DNA from: Oscillospiraceae bacterium
Lineage (GTDB): Bacteria > Bacillota > Clostridia > Oscillospirales > Acutalibacteraceae
NCBI GenBank assembly: GCA_015065885.1
Contig: SVPJ01000007.1
Coordinates: 1-60,213 of the forward strand
Direction of reading: 5' to 3'
Length of the DNA stretch: 60,213 nucleotides
Each line of letters opens with the position of its first letter. Position 1 is the stretch's first letter. A program made the position numbers and the translations under genes. This document shows, piece by piece, positions 51,197 through 60,040 of this stretch. A model generated the notes under the pieces. The model ran no database searches. It was given only the letters and a program-made list of their open reading frames with translations, and was not told the origin of the DNA.

Positions 51197-52498
51197 TCAT
51201 TCCTCCACGTCGAAGTTTTCAAGCAACGATTTTTTGGCGGCGGGTTTTACGTCACCGTGTTTTACAAACGACATGGTGAGGAAAGCCAACGCCGAGAAAA
51301 CGACGGCGTACGGGAACAGGATCGTATACCCCCACGGCAGGCGGTCGATCAAAAAGCCCGAGAACAGGGGCGTTGCGATCTGTGCCGCCATCGAGAAGGT
51401 GTAGTAAAATCCGGTGTATTTACCCACGTCCGCACCGCTGCTCATCTCCACCACCATGGGGAAGGAGTTGACGTTGATGGACGCCCAGCCGATACCCACC
51501 AGCGCGAACAGAAGGTAGATCACAGGGGTGGGGCGGGTGATGAAGAAGGCAATGCCGTAACAGACGGTCATCAACGCTACGCCCAGCAACACCGCCTTTT
51601 TGCGGCCGATGGCACTTGAGAGGAAACCGAGCGGCACGAAAGCCGCGATCGCCGCAATGGTTGCGATCAGCAAGTAACTTGAAGAGGCACTGAGGTCTGC
51701 CCCGAGTACCGTTTGACAGTACCGCGAAAAGGCGGTGGTAACGGCGTTATAGGCGGCATACCACAAAAATACCGACAGCAGAATGAGTAGCAAACTGCGG
51801 CGCACCGGCGGGGCAAGTTTGCCGCCTGTGCGGGTCTCTTCCTCCTCCTCGTCGTGTACCGCCGTTTCGGCAACCACGCGATTCTCGTTCACGGTGAACA
51901 CCATGATCAGCACCGTGATCAGCATAAAGGCGGCAATCACGAAGAAGATGGGCATAAAAGATTGATCGGAGGAGTAGACACTCGCGCCGTCTGCCGTCTT
52001 CTCGCTTTTCAGCAGGAACATCATCATCACGGTGGCGAAAATGCCGCCGATATACCCCACCAGATTGATAACGGCATTGGCTTTACTGCGCAGCGGTTTT
52101 TCGGTCACGTCGGGCATATACGCCACGGCAGGGGTGCGATACACTGCCATCGTTACGAGCAGAGCGATCAGCGTGACGGTGAAACCCCAAAAGTTCTTCG
52201 CCTGCACATAAAACGCCATTACGACCATCAGGGCGACCGCCGCGAGTGTGCCGAACAGAATATACGGCGTGCGTCGACCGAGACGCGTGTGGGTGCGGTC
52301 GGATAATGCACCGAACAGCGGCAGCATAAAGAGTGCCAAAATATTGTCGATGGACATAATGGCGTTGGCACCGAAGGTGGTCAGCCCGAAGGTGTTTTCC
52401 AAAAGGAACGGGATGACCTGGTCGTAGAATTGCCAGAACGCCAGAATGGACATAAAGGCGAGACCGATGAGGGTGGTGCGTTTGTAATTCAGTTTCAT
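51197..52498 (-). CDS. MFS transporter (SLC45-like sugar transporter)
   Basis: 433-residue major facilitator with about twelve helices. The motif-A-like LPLFGALSDRTHTRLGRRTP after helix 2, and FWQFYDQVIPFLLENTFGL in the first helix, are typical of the SLC45-like glycoside transporter group. A charged Glu-rich loop (about residues 215-228) separates the halves. The substrate is probably a sugar or oligosaccharide. The start overlaps the uvrC stop (ATGA). Confidence 0.88.
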   Translation of the reverse strand: MKLNYKRTTLIGLAFMSILAFWQFYDQVIPFLLENTFGLTTFGANAIMSIDNILALFMLPLFGALSDRTHTRLGRRTPYILFGTLAAVALMVVMAFYVQAKNFWGFTVTLIALLVTMAVYRTPAVAYMPDVTEKPLRSKANAVINLVGYIGGIFATVMMMFLLKSEKTADGASVYSSDQSFMPIFFVIAAFMLITVLIMVFTVNENRVVAETAVHDEEEEETRTGGKLAPPVRRSLLLILLSVFLWYAAYNAVTTAFSRYCQTVLGADLSASSSYLLIATIAAIAAFVPLGFLSSAIGRKKAVLLGVALMTVCYGIAFFITRPTPVIYLLFALVGIGWASINVNSFPMVVEMSSGADVGKYTGFYYTFSMAAQIATPLFSGFLIDRLPWGYTILFPYAVVFSALAFLTMSFVKHGDVKPAAKKSLLENFDVEE

Positions 52499-54339
52499 TG
52501 CGCGTCCTCCGTTTCCAAATAGAGATGTAATGCTTTTGCCGCTGTAATGCTCATTCCCTTCACAGCCGCCAGTTCTTCCACCGATGCGGCACGGATGGCA
52601 CGCAGTGACCCGAAATGCCGCAGCAATGCCCGTGCCCGCGTTTCCCCGATGCCGTCCACCCGCGTGAGTACCGTGCCGATACTGTTTTGTTTGCGCTTTT
52701 GACGGTGATAGGTGATGGCGAAACGATGTACCTCCTCTTGAATGGAGGAGAGCAGGGTAAAGGCGGTACGCTTGGAACGAATGGCGATCTCACCGCCGTC
52801 CGCCGCGATCGCACGGGTGCGGTGAGCGTCGTCCTTCACCAGGCCGTATACGGGGATATTCAACCCAAAGCCGTCCACCACGGGACGGCAGACCGCCACG
52901 TGACCCGCACCGCCGTCCAACAGAATAAGGTCGGGTTTCCTGCCGAAACCTACCCCCTCATCTTTGCGGGCGAGGTATTCGTTCAGGCGGCGTTCCAGCA
53001 CTTCGCTCATTGCGGCGTAATCGTCTCCTGCGGCGGCTCTTTGAATTGCAAAACGACGATAGGCGGATTTGAGCGGCCGTCCGTTTTCAAACACCACCAT
53101 GCCCGCAACGGCATCTTGTCCTGCTGTGTGGGAGATGTCGTAGCACTCAATATACGCGGGCGGATGGGGAAGACCGAGTAAGCGCGCCAACTCGTCGAGT
53201 GCGGCGGTGTCACGCCCTGCCATGCCCACTTGCTGTGCAATGCGTTCTGCCGCGTTGTGACGGCACATTTCGACGAGTTTTGCCTGTTCGCCTTTTTGCG
53301 GCAACACGAGAGAGACCCGCCGTCCCGCCGCTTCGGTCAGCCATTGTGTGAGCAATTCGGTATCTTCGCATTCTCCGTCTAACGTCACCTGTGCGGGCGG
53401 TTTTCGCATGGTGTAATACCGCCGCAAAAACTCCGAACGGGCGGCGCAGGCATCGTCGATCTCATCCAATATAAAGTGTTCCCGGTCGTATAAACTGCCG
53501 CCCGCAAAGCGAAACACTTCAAAACACGCCGCTCCGCTTCCTTGTGCCAAGGCGATCACGTCTTGCTCTTTGATATGCGACATCACGACCTTTTGACGGT
53601 CGTTCATTCGCTTAATAGCGGTGATACGATCGCGCAGTTTGGCGGCTTTTTCAAACTCCAAATTTTCCGCCGCTTCGTTCATCGCCTGTTCCAAACTGTG
53701 CAACGTGTCGGCACTGCCTTTTTGCAAAAACTGCAGTGCGCCCTCCACCCGTTCGGCGTATGCATCTTCGCTCACCTTACCCGTGCAAGGGGCACAACAC
53801 TGCCCGATGTGGTGGTTCAAACACGGGCGCAGCTGTGCCTTCTTGCCGTACGCCAGCGGCAGGCGACAAGTGGAAAGTCCGAACACTTTACACGCCTCAT
53901 CCACCGCTTGTCGCACCGCGTAGGAACTGATATACGGCCCGATGTACCGCGCACCGTCGTCCTCCTTTTGCAGAACGCCGCGGATACGGGAAAACGGCGG
54001 GGGGGAGATGCGGATATAGGAATACCCTTTATCGTCTTTTAACAGAATGTTGTATTTCGGCGAGTATTGTTTGATGAGTGAGCATTCCAGCACCAACGCT
54101 TCAAATTCGCTGTCCGCTAAAATATAATCGAAATCATCCACGAGACTTACCATCTGCCGCACTTTCGGTGTGTGGTTGGTGTCCGCCCCGAAATATTGGC
54201 TGACACGGTTTTTCAGTGCCTTGGCTTTGCCCACATAGATGATGTGCCCGCGCGTATCTTTCATCAAATACACACCGGGACGAAGCGGCAGTGCCGTGGC
54301 TTTTTTACGCAAAGCGGCACGTTTTTCGTTTGCTTCCAC
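52495..54339 (-). CDS. uvrC: Excinuclease ABC subunit C
   Basis: 614-residue UvrC, the dual-incision nuclease of nucleotide excision repair. The N-terminal GIY-YIG domain has PLRPGVYLMKDTRGHIIYVG; a UVR segment is near NEAAENLEFEKAAKLRDRIT; the RNase H-like C-terminal nuclease includes PAYIECYDISHTAGQDAVAG; the last 60 residues are a helix-hairpin-helix (DGIGETRARALLRHFGSLRA). GTG 54339 is used because AGAGAGG is 9 bases upstream; ATG 54348 touches the ribosome site. It begins 15 bases after the DHHW gene, an unusual operon partner. Confidence 0.94.
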   Translation of the reverse strand: MEANEKRAALRKKATALPLRPGVYLMKDTRGHIIYVGKAKALKNRVSQYFGADTNHTPKVRQMVSLVDDFDYILADSEFEALVLECSLIKQYSPKYNILLKDDKGYSYIRISPPPFSRIRGVLQKEDDGARYIGPYISSYAVRQAVDEACKVFGLSTCRLPLAYGKKAQLRPCLNHHIGQCCAPCTGKVSEDAYAERVEGALQFLQKGSADTLHSLEQAMNEAAENLEFEKAAKLRDRITAIKRMNDRQKVVMSHIKEQDVIALAQGSGAACFEVFRFAGGSLYDREHFILDEIDDACAARSEFLRRYYTMRKPPAQVTLDGECEDTELLTQWLTEAAGRRVSLVLPQKGEQAKLVEMCRHNAAERIAQQVGMAGRDTAALDELARLLGLPHPPAYIECYDISHTAGQDAVAGMVVFENGRPLKSAYRRFAIQRAAAGDDYAAMSEVLERRLNEYLARKDEGVGFGRKPDLILLDGGAGHVAVCRPVVDGFGLNIPVYGLVKDDAHRTRAIAADGGEIAIRSKRTAFTLLSSIQEEVHRFAITYHRQKRKQNSIGTVLTRVDGIGETRARALLRHFGSLRAIRAASVEELAAVKGMSITAAKALHLYLETEDAQ

Positions 54340-54354
54340 GGAACACATCCTCTC

Positions 54355-55818
54355 TTACTTGATCAGATCGTCCACAAAGGTCATCAGGTTGGTGGAACGG
54401 GTGGCAGACATATTGTTGATAAAGATCACGTCGTCCACACCGTTTTCGGTGACAAAGTTGATGAAATCGTCTTGGTAATAGCGGTAATCCACCACGTATA
54501 CCGTCTCGTAATGGGATACCAAGAACGGCACGAACGCGTTGCCGAACGACTCCTTCACCACCACACAGGAACTGCCGTCGGTAATGGATTTGTTGTGAAT
54601 TTCGGTGAAGGGGTTGTCGCCGCCGATGAAAGCGGAATAGAGGCTTTCCTTCTTCCAACTCGAAACGTCTTTCACCACCGGCCACGACATAGTGTTACCC
54701 TTACGGTCGGTAAATTGCATTGAGGTGGGATACAGCGGGAAATACGCGCGCACGGTGTCGGGCGTGTTGCCCAGTGCGGCAACTTTACCCGTCTTGCTGT
54801 ACAGCGTGCCGAGATATCCTTCGAAATCCTTCGTTTCGTAATCGGTCAGCGCGGGCACGGCGGTACCTTTCGCTTCGCCGAACGCGGTGTAAGCGTAATA
54901 CGCGCCGGTGGCTGTCCAGTGATGGTCGGTGCGGAAATAGAGGTATTCGTCGCGATGGGCACGCAAAGCAGAGTAGGCGTCCACCGTGCGGACACTCGCA
55001 TCCAACGAGCCGTAGATGTAGTCTATGGCTTTTTTCTGGTCGGCAGACCGCACTTCGCTCCGTACCTCGTCGTCCAATACAATGTCGATCGCGAGCGGTA
55101 TTAGAATATCGTACACCGTGGCTTTATCCTTCAAGGCGGCGGCGGCACGGTTGACCGCACCGACGTACATATCCGCCGCCTTTTGGCTGAAACTGTAATA
55201 CTCGTAACCCGAATTGCCTACCACCAAAATGGAACCGAGCGTTTGCGGTACGTTGTCCGCAACGGGCGGGACGGTGGTGGTCGCGGTCACGGGGTCGGTC
55301 ACCGTCGTGGTGGTCGTTGCGGTGTCCTCGGTCGCGGTGGTCGTCGTCACGGTGGTTGTCGCGGTCGTACCCACCGTGGTGGAGTAGGGCGGCAATGTTG
55401 CCGTGGTGGTGGGGGCGGTAGCCGCCGTCGTCGGACGGGTGGGGGTGTCGGGGATCACGTCATCGTCAAAATGGTTGTCGTTGTCGGTATACACCGCGTG
55501 CTGACGAATGCCGTAAAGGGATTCCATCCCACCGTGGATCGCCACCATCTCCTCACGCAGAGGAAAGGTGTCCGAAAACCATGCGTCGATATCCGCAAAA
55601 TAGTCGCCGCTGAGCAGTGCGTTGACCGTAAAAGCGGGAAAGGGGGCGAGTTGCCGCTTTTCTCCTTCGGAATAGGAGGGGCGCAAAAACAGCAGGAAGG
55701 AGAGTACACACCCTGCCGTTAACGTGAGGAAGAAAAGGATGATCTTCCACGGAATGTATCCGTGACGGTATTGTTCGCGTTGCAATTCGGGGGATAACGT
55801 CAAGCGTTTGTTTTTCAT
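54355..55818 (-). CDS. DHHW-family protein (AlgX-like partner of MBOAT)
   Basis: 487-residue protein with one N-terminal membrane helix (about residues 27-47), then a short extracellular domain, a Thr/Ala-rich linker (about residues 130-190, long TTT runs), and a SGNH/AlgX-like domain with YFRTDHHWTATGAYYAY, the eponymous DHHW motif. DHHW/AlgX proteins act on the outside with MBOAT acyltransferases to O-acylate surface polysaccharide. The MBOAT gene begins the operon 15 bases upstream. Confidence 0.88.
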   Translation of the reverse strand: MKNKRLTLSPELQREQYRHGYIPWKIILFFLTLTAGCVLSFLLFLRPSYSEGEKRQLAPFPAFTVNALLSGDYFADIDAWFSDTFPLREEMVAIHGGMESLYGIRQHAVYTDNDNHFDDDVIPDTPTRPTTAATAPTTTATLPPYSTTVGTTATTTVTTTTATEDTATTTTTVTDPVTATTTVPPVADNVPQTLGSILVVGNSGYEYYSFSQKAADMYVGAVNRAAAALKDKATVYDILIPLAIDIVLDDEVRSEVRSADQKKAIDYIYGSLDASVRTVDAYSALRAHRDEYLYFRTDHHWTATGAYYAYTAFGEAKGTAVPALTDYETKDFEGYLGTLYSKTGKVAALGNTPDTVRAYFPLYPTSMQFTDRKGNTMSWPVVKDVSSWKKESLYSAFIGGDNPFTEIHNKSITDGSSCVVVKESFGNAFVPFLVSHYETVYVVDYRYYQDDFINFVTENGVDDVIFINNMSATRSTNLMTFVDDLIK

Positions 55819-55833
55819 CGACCTATCCTCCCT

Positions 55834-57303
55834 TTAAAATTGGAAATACAAGAACGGATTGTAACTGTTGCCCACTAACGCGAAGGCGGAAAGTGCCAAC
55901 AGCAAAATGGGCGCCAACACCTGCGCCGTGTTCAGCACGGTACGCGCACCGCGGTTTACGGGGGCTTCGTGGTGCAGGCGCTGGTTTATCCAATGCACGA
56001 GCGGTGTCACGCCCACCAACGCGATCGGTAGGAAGAAGGCGTAATTCAGCCATACCGTGTTCGCTTCAAAGGTGGTGAGCGGGTTGGCGTTTTGCCCAAA
56101 CAGACCGCACACCGCGAGCCACACGAGCGAAAGGTCGCGGAAACGGAACAGGATCCATCCGAAGAACACCACGACCATCGAGTACAGCCACGAAATCACG
56201 GTGGGTAAACGGTCGAGTATCCGTTTTAAGAACAACTTTTCAAGCACCAAAAATACGAAGTAGTAAAGTCCCCACAACACGAAATTCCAACTCGCACCGT
56301 GCCACAGACCCGTCAGCGCCCACACCACAAGCAGGTTGAGGATGGTGCGGAACATACCGCGGCGGCTGCCGCCGAGCGGAATATATACGTAGTCGCGGAA
56401 GAAGGTGCCAAGTGACATGTGCCACCGCCGCCAGAATTCGGTGATCGAGCGGGAGAGATACGGATAATCGAAGTTTTCGAGATAATGGAAACCGATCATT
56501 CGTCCCATACCGATCGCCATATCGGAATAAGCGGAAAAATCAAGATAGATCTGTAGCATATACGCGAGCGCACCGAGCCACAGCAGGGAGACGGGTTGCG
56601 ACGCGATCACGTCAGCGGCGGCCGCGACTTCCGCCGCTGTGGCGGCAAGGCCGTCGGCGGGAAAATACTTGTCCGCAATCACGGCACAGGTGTTGGCGAG
56701 CAACACCTTTTTGCCGAGACCTACCGTAAAGCGGGTAATGCCGTAGCTCACGTCCGAGGCGGAAGCGCGGCGAAGCAATAACTCCTCGGATACCTGACTG
56801 TATCTCACGATGGGTCCTGCAATGCACTGATGAAACAGGCTGACGTACAAAAGCAAGCGGAAGAAACTGCGCTGTGCCGCCACCTCGCCGCGGTACACGT
56901 CCACCACGTAGGAGAGCAGTTGGAAGGTGTAAAACGAGATGCCGATGGGGAGCAGGATCTGCGGTACGACGGCGGGAAATCCCGTAAGCGATTGCAGGTT
57001 TGTCATGGCAAACGTGCCGTATTTGAATACACCCAGCAACCCAAGATCAACCACGCAGGCGAGAACAAGCCACAGCTTACTGCGGCGGTAACCGCTGTCC
57101 CGTTCAATTAAGCGGGCGAACAGCCAGTCGAAGAAGGCCATTGCAAGCAGCAACAGAACGTAAACAGGTTCACCCCAGGCGTAAAACAGCAGGGAAAAGA
57201 TCAGCAATACCACGTTTTTTACGCGAATGCCCCGTGCGAGTACATAAAACAACATACACAACGGAAAAAAAGCAAACACGAACAACAAGTTCGAAAAGAC
57301 CAA
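55834..57303 (-). CDS. MBOAT O-acyltransferase (AlgI-like)
   Basis: 489-residue polytopic membrane O-acyltransferase. WRRWHMSLGTFFRDYVYIPL and TGLWHGASWNFVLWG contain the invariant MBOAT histidines. The start is taken as TTG 57303 (GAGGTGG 6 bases upstream; the protein then begins VFSNLLFVFAFFP as in its relatives). It moves acyl groups from the cytoplasm to the outer face, where the DHHW protein would place them on a wall polymer or exopolysaccharide. Confidence 0.9.
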   Translation of the reverse strand: MVFSNLLFVFAFFPLCMLFYVLARGIRVKNVVLLIFSLLFYAWGEPVYVLLLLAMAFFDWLFARLIERDSGYRRSKLWLVLACVVDLGLLGVFKYGTFAMTNLQSLTGFPAVVPQILLPIGISFYTFQLLSYVVDVYRGEVAAQRSFFRLLLYVSLFHQCIAGPIVRYSQVSEELLLRRASASDVSYGITRFTVGLGKKVLLANTCAVIADKYFPADGLAATAAEVAAAADVIASQPVSLLWLGALAYMLQIYLDFSAYSDMAIGMGRMIGFHYLENFDYPYLSRSITEFWRRWHMSLGTFFRDYVYIPLGGSRRGMFRTILNLLVVWALTGLWHGASWNFVLWGLYYFVFLVLEKLFLKRILDRLPTVISWLYSMVVVFFGWILFRFRDLSLVWLAVCGLFGQNANPLTTFEANTVWLNYAFFLPIALVGVTPLVHWINQRLHHEAPVNRGARTVLNTAQVLAPILLLALSAFALVGNSYNPFLYFQF

Positions 57304-57411
57304 CGTATCCACCTCATAATATAAAATACCAAAATATATAATAGCGTATTTTTCGACAGGTTGCAACCCTAAACGACGCTTTTTCTAAAAATTTCCTCGC
57401 GATGTTCCAAC

Positions 57412-57441
57412 TTGACAGTTCTTGGGAGAGTTTGGTACAAT
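57412..57441 (+). promoter_or_regulatory. Promoter of the HAD gene
   Basis: TTGACA (57412-57417), 18-bp spacer, TACAAT (57436-57441). Confidence 0.82.
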
Positions 57442-57470
57442 GATAAAAACGAACTGCGAGGTATTCACGT

Positions 57471-58100
57471 ATGGCACGGGTGGAGATTTTTGATTTAGAC
57501 GGCACGTTGCTCGATTCGGGCGACGTGTGGCGCACCATTGACGAACGCTTTTTACACAAGCGCGGGCTGACCCTGCCCGACGACTACGCGCGTGCGGTGT
57601 CGGTGATGCATTTGGGAGAAGCGGCGGACTATACCATTGCCCGTTTTTCGCTGAACGAGCAAGCGGAGGATATCGTTGCAGAATGGCGGCAGATGGCGAT
57701 CGAAGCGTACGCGACCGCCGTGCCGATGAAAGAGGGGGCAATGGAATACCTGACCGCACGGCGAGCGGCGGGGGTGCGTATGGCGGTCGCCACCGCACTG
57801 GTGCGTGAGCCTGCCGAAGCCGCGCTTCGGCATCACGGGATCTTGGATTGGTTTGAAACGGTGGTGTACGCCGATGAAGTGGGGGCGGGAAAATCCTCGC
57901 CCGCGGTGTATCTCGCCACCGCCGAACAGATGGGGGCGTCCCCCGCGGAATGTACGGTGTACGAAGATACGCTCGGCGGTGTGCGCTCGGCAAAAGCGGC
58001 GGGAATGTATACGATCGCCCTGGAAGACAAAGGCTCGATCCCTGATCGCGAGATCATTCGGAGTGAAGCGGACGAGTACTGGGAAACTTTTAAAATTTAA
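57471..58100 (+). CDS. HAD hydrolase (beta-phosphoglucomutase-like)
   Basis: 209-residue HAD phosphatase. Motif I is FDLDGTLLDSG, the cap is helical (residues about 15-85), motif II/III lie near MAVATALVREP and GAGKSSPAVYLATAEQ, and motif IV is VYEDTLGGVRSAKAAGM. This is the subfamily of beta-phosphoglucomutase and phosphoglycolate phosphatase. The substrate is unknown. Citrate synthase follows after 68 bases in the same direction. Confidence 0.88.
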   Translation: MARVEIFDLDGTLLDSGDVWRTIDERFLHKRGLTLPDDYARAVSVMHLGEAADYTIARFSLNEQAEDIVAEWRQMAIEAYATAVPMKEGAMEYLTARRAAGVRMAVATALVREPAEAALRHHGILDWFETVVYADEVGAGKSSPAVYLATAEQMGASPAECTVYEDTLGGVRSAKAAGMYTIALEDKGSIPDREIIRSEADEYWETFKI

Positions 58101-58168
58101 TTCCCGTTCACAGATGACACGGAAATTTGTGGTAAACTGTAAGTAATACATGCGAAAGAGGCAAGAAA

Positions 58169-59536
58169 ATGAAAAAACGCGACTATTCAAAAATCACCCC
58201 CGCCATTCAGTCGTTGGCAGAAAAATGCGTGCAAAACGGGGCGATCCCGCCGGAACTTCACGTGAAATACGCGGTCAACCGCGGCCTGCGTGATCTGAAC
58301 GGTAAAGGCGTGCTGACGGGTCTTACCGAGATATCCGAGATCGAGTCGAAACGGCTGGTGGATGGGGAAGAGGTGCCCTGCGAGGGCAAACTGTTTTATC
58401 GCGGCTATGCGATCGACGATCTGGTGAACGGTTTCGTGCAGGACGGCCGCTTCGGGTTTGAGGAGATCACGTATCTTATTCTGTTCGGTGAATTGCCGAC
58501 CGCAGAGGAATACGCCGATTTTCGTGCGTTGCTGGCAGACTATCGCTCGTTGCCCAATTCCTTCGTGCGGGATTTTATTATGAAAGCCCCCAGTACCGAT
58601 ATGATGAATTCGCTCGCCCGCAGTGTGTTGGCACTGTATGCGTACGACAATAACCCCGACGACGTGTCGGTGGAGAACGTGTTGCGTCAGTGTTTGCAGT
58701 TGATCGCGATGTTCCCGCTTCTTGCGGTATACGGCTATCAGGCATACGACTATTACCGCCGTGAGCGTAAAAGTTTCTTTATTCACGAACCGCGCCCCGA
58801 TCTTTCCACGGCGGAGAACATTCTGCACATGCTACGTCTGGACAGCAAGTATACGCCGCTCGAGGCCAAAATTCTGGATATGGCGTTGGTGTTGCATGCG
58901 GAACACGGCGGCGGCAACAACTCCACCTTTACCACCCACGTGGTGTCCTCTTCGGGAACGGATACCTATTCGGCGGTGGCGGCGTCGCTCGGTTCACTGA
59001 AAGGACCCAAGCACGGCGGCGCAAACATCAAAGTGTGCGCGATGTTTAAAGATATCAAAAAGAACGTACACGATTGGACCGACCGCGAAGAGATCAAGAA
59101 CTATCTGCGCCGTATTTTGCAAAAAGACGCATTCGATAAGAGCGGTCTTATCTACGGTATGGGACACGCGGTGTACTCGCTGTCCGATCCGCGTGCCCGC
59201 ATTTTGAAAGGTTACGTCGAGAAACTTGCCCGCGAAAAGCATTTAAAAAAGGAATTTGCTCTCTACACGGCGGTGGAGGAGTTGGCTCCCGCCGTGATCG
59301 CGGAGGAACGCCGCATCTATAAAGGCGTCAGCGCGAATATCGACTTCTACAGCGGCTTCGTGTACGATATGTTGGGATTGCCGCAGGAATTATACACCCC
59401 GCTGTTTGCCACCGCCCGCATCACGGGGTGGAGTGCCCACCGCTTGGAAGAGATCACCAACGCGGGCAAGATCATCCGCCCCGCCTATAAAGCGGTGCAG
59501 CCGCGGCAGGAATATCGCACGATGGATGAACGCTAA
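58169..59536 (+). CDS. gltA: Citrate synthase
   Basis: 455-residue citrate synthase forming citrate from acetyl-CoA and oxaloacetate. Catalytic residues are in HAEHGGGNNSTFTTHVVSS, GMGHAVYSLSDPRA and the late Asp in NIDFYSGFVYDMLG, with ATARITGWSAHRLEE at the end. The length and long N-terminal region match the clostridial form rather than the shorter archaeal-like one. AGAGG ribosome site. No aconitase or isocitrate dehydrogenase in the window; it probably feeds glutamate synthesis. Confidence 0.94.
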   Translation: MKKRDYSKITPAIQSLAEKCVQNGAIPPELHVKYAVNRGLRDLNGKGVLTGLTEISEIESKRLVDGEEVPCEGKLFYRGYAIDDLVNGFVQDGRFGFEEITYLILFGELPTAEEYADFRALLADYRSLPNSFVRDFIMKAPSTDMMNSLARSVLALYAYDNNPDDVSVENVLRQCLQLIAMFPLLAVYGYQAYDYYRRERKSFFIHEPRPDLSTAENILHMLRLDSKYTPLEAKILDMALVLHAEHGGGNNSTFTTHVVSSSGTDTYSAVAASLGSLKGPKHGGANIKVCAMFKDIKKNVHDWTDREEIKNYLRRILQKDAFDKSGLIYGMGHAVYSLSDPRARILKGYVEKLAREKHLKKEFALYTAVEELAPAVIAEERRIYKGVSANIDFYSGFVYDMLGLPQELYTPLFATARITGWSAHRLEEITNAGKIIRPAYKAVQPRQEYRTMDER

Positions 59537-59564
59537 AAATTTTTGAGTTTTTTAAAAAAAGATA

Positions 59565-59593
59565 TTGACAAAACGCTCTTACCCCGCTATAAT
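59565..59593 (+). promoter_or_regulatory. Consensus promoter of the tRNA operon
   Basis: TTGACA (59565-59570), 17-bp spacer, TATAAT (59588-59593): a perfect sigma-A promoter about 30 bases before tRNA-Asp. Confidence 0.93.
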
Positions 59594-59623
59594 GTTAAAC
59601 GTTGCAGCTGAGCAACGAAACGC

Positions 59624-59700
59624 GGCCCGGTAGTTCAGCTGGTTAGAACGCTAGCCTGTCACGCTAGAGGTCGACGGTTCGAGCCCGTTCCGGGTCGCCA
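59624..59700 (+). tRNA. tRNA-Asp (GTC)
   Basis: 77-nt cloverleaf with encoded CCA. The acceptor GGCCCGG pairs with CCGGGTC (one G-T pair), anticodon loop CTGTCAC gives anticodon GTC, and the T arm is GACGGTTCGAGCCCGTT. Confidence 0.96.
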
Positions 59701-59705
59701 TATTT

Positions 59706-59781
<76 letters not shown>

Positions 59782-59782
59782 G

Positions 59783-59816
59783 AAAAAACTCCTTGAGATT
59801 TCTCAAGGAGTTTTTT
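59783..59816 (+). terminator. Terminator of the tRNA operon
   Basis: AAAAAACTCCTTGAG (59783-59797) pairs with CTCAAGGAGTTTTTT (59802-59816). Confidence 0.93.
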
Positions 59817-59818
59817 CA

Positions 59819-59985
59819 ATGATATCCGTTCCTTACGGAACGGGTGATATACCTTTGGTATGATATCCACCTGCGGTGGATGATATATGCTTAACATATG
59901 AAGGAACGGATATTATATCATATTTGCAATGCAAATATATCATACGGCGCAAGTCGTATATCATATCGCGTTAGCGATATATCAT
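59819..59985 (+). repeat. Array of seven hairpins separated by TGATAT
   Basis: Seven different short palindromes follow one another: 59826-59843 (CCGTTCC/GGAACGG), 59849-59861 (ATACC/GGTAT), 59865-59881 (ATCCACC/GGTGGAT), 59885-59899 (ATATG/CATAT), 59920-59938 (ATATTTGC/GCAAATAT), 59942-59959 (ATACGGC/GTCGTAT, loop GCAA) and 59963-59980 (ATATCGC/GCGATAT). The spacers are TGATAT before about 59914 and its complement ATATCA after. In addition ATATCCGTTCCTT (59822-59834) pairs with AAGGAACGGATAT (59901-59913), enclosing hairpins 2-4. Confidence 0.85.
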
Positions 59986-59991
59986 TATCCC

Positions 59992-60020
59992 TTGCACCAT
60001 CACCATCGGTGTGTTATAAT
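59992..60020 (+). promoter_or_regulatory. Promoter of the gene at 60041
   Basis: TTGCAC (59992-59997), 17-bp spacer, TATAAT (60015-60020). Confidence 0.75.
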
Positions 60021-60040
60021 ACACTCAAGGCGGTGATGAT

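Noticed and set aside
59819..59985. CRISPR array
   Set aside because: The stems differ from each other, spacing is short and irregular, and the conserved part is the 6-base spacer rather than a 25-40 base repeat. No cas genes.
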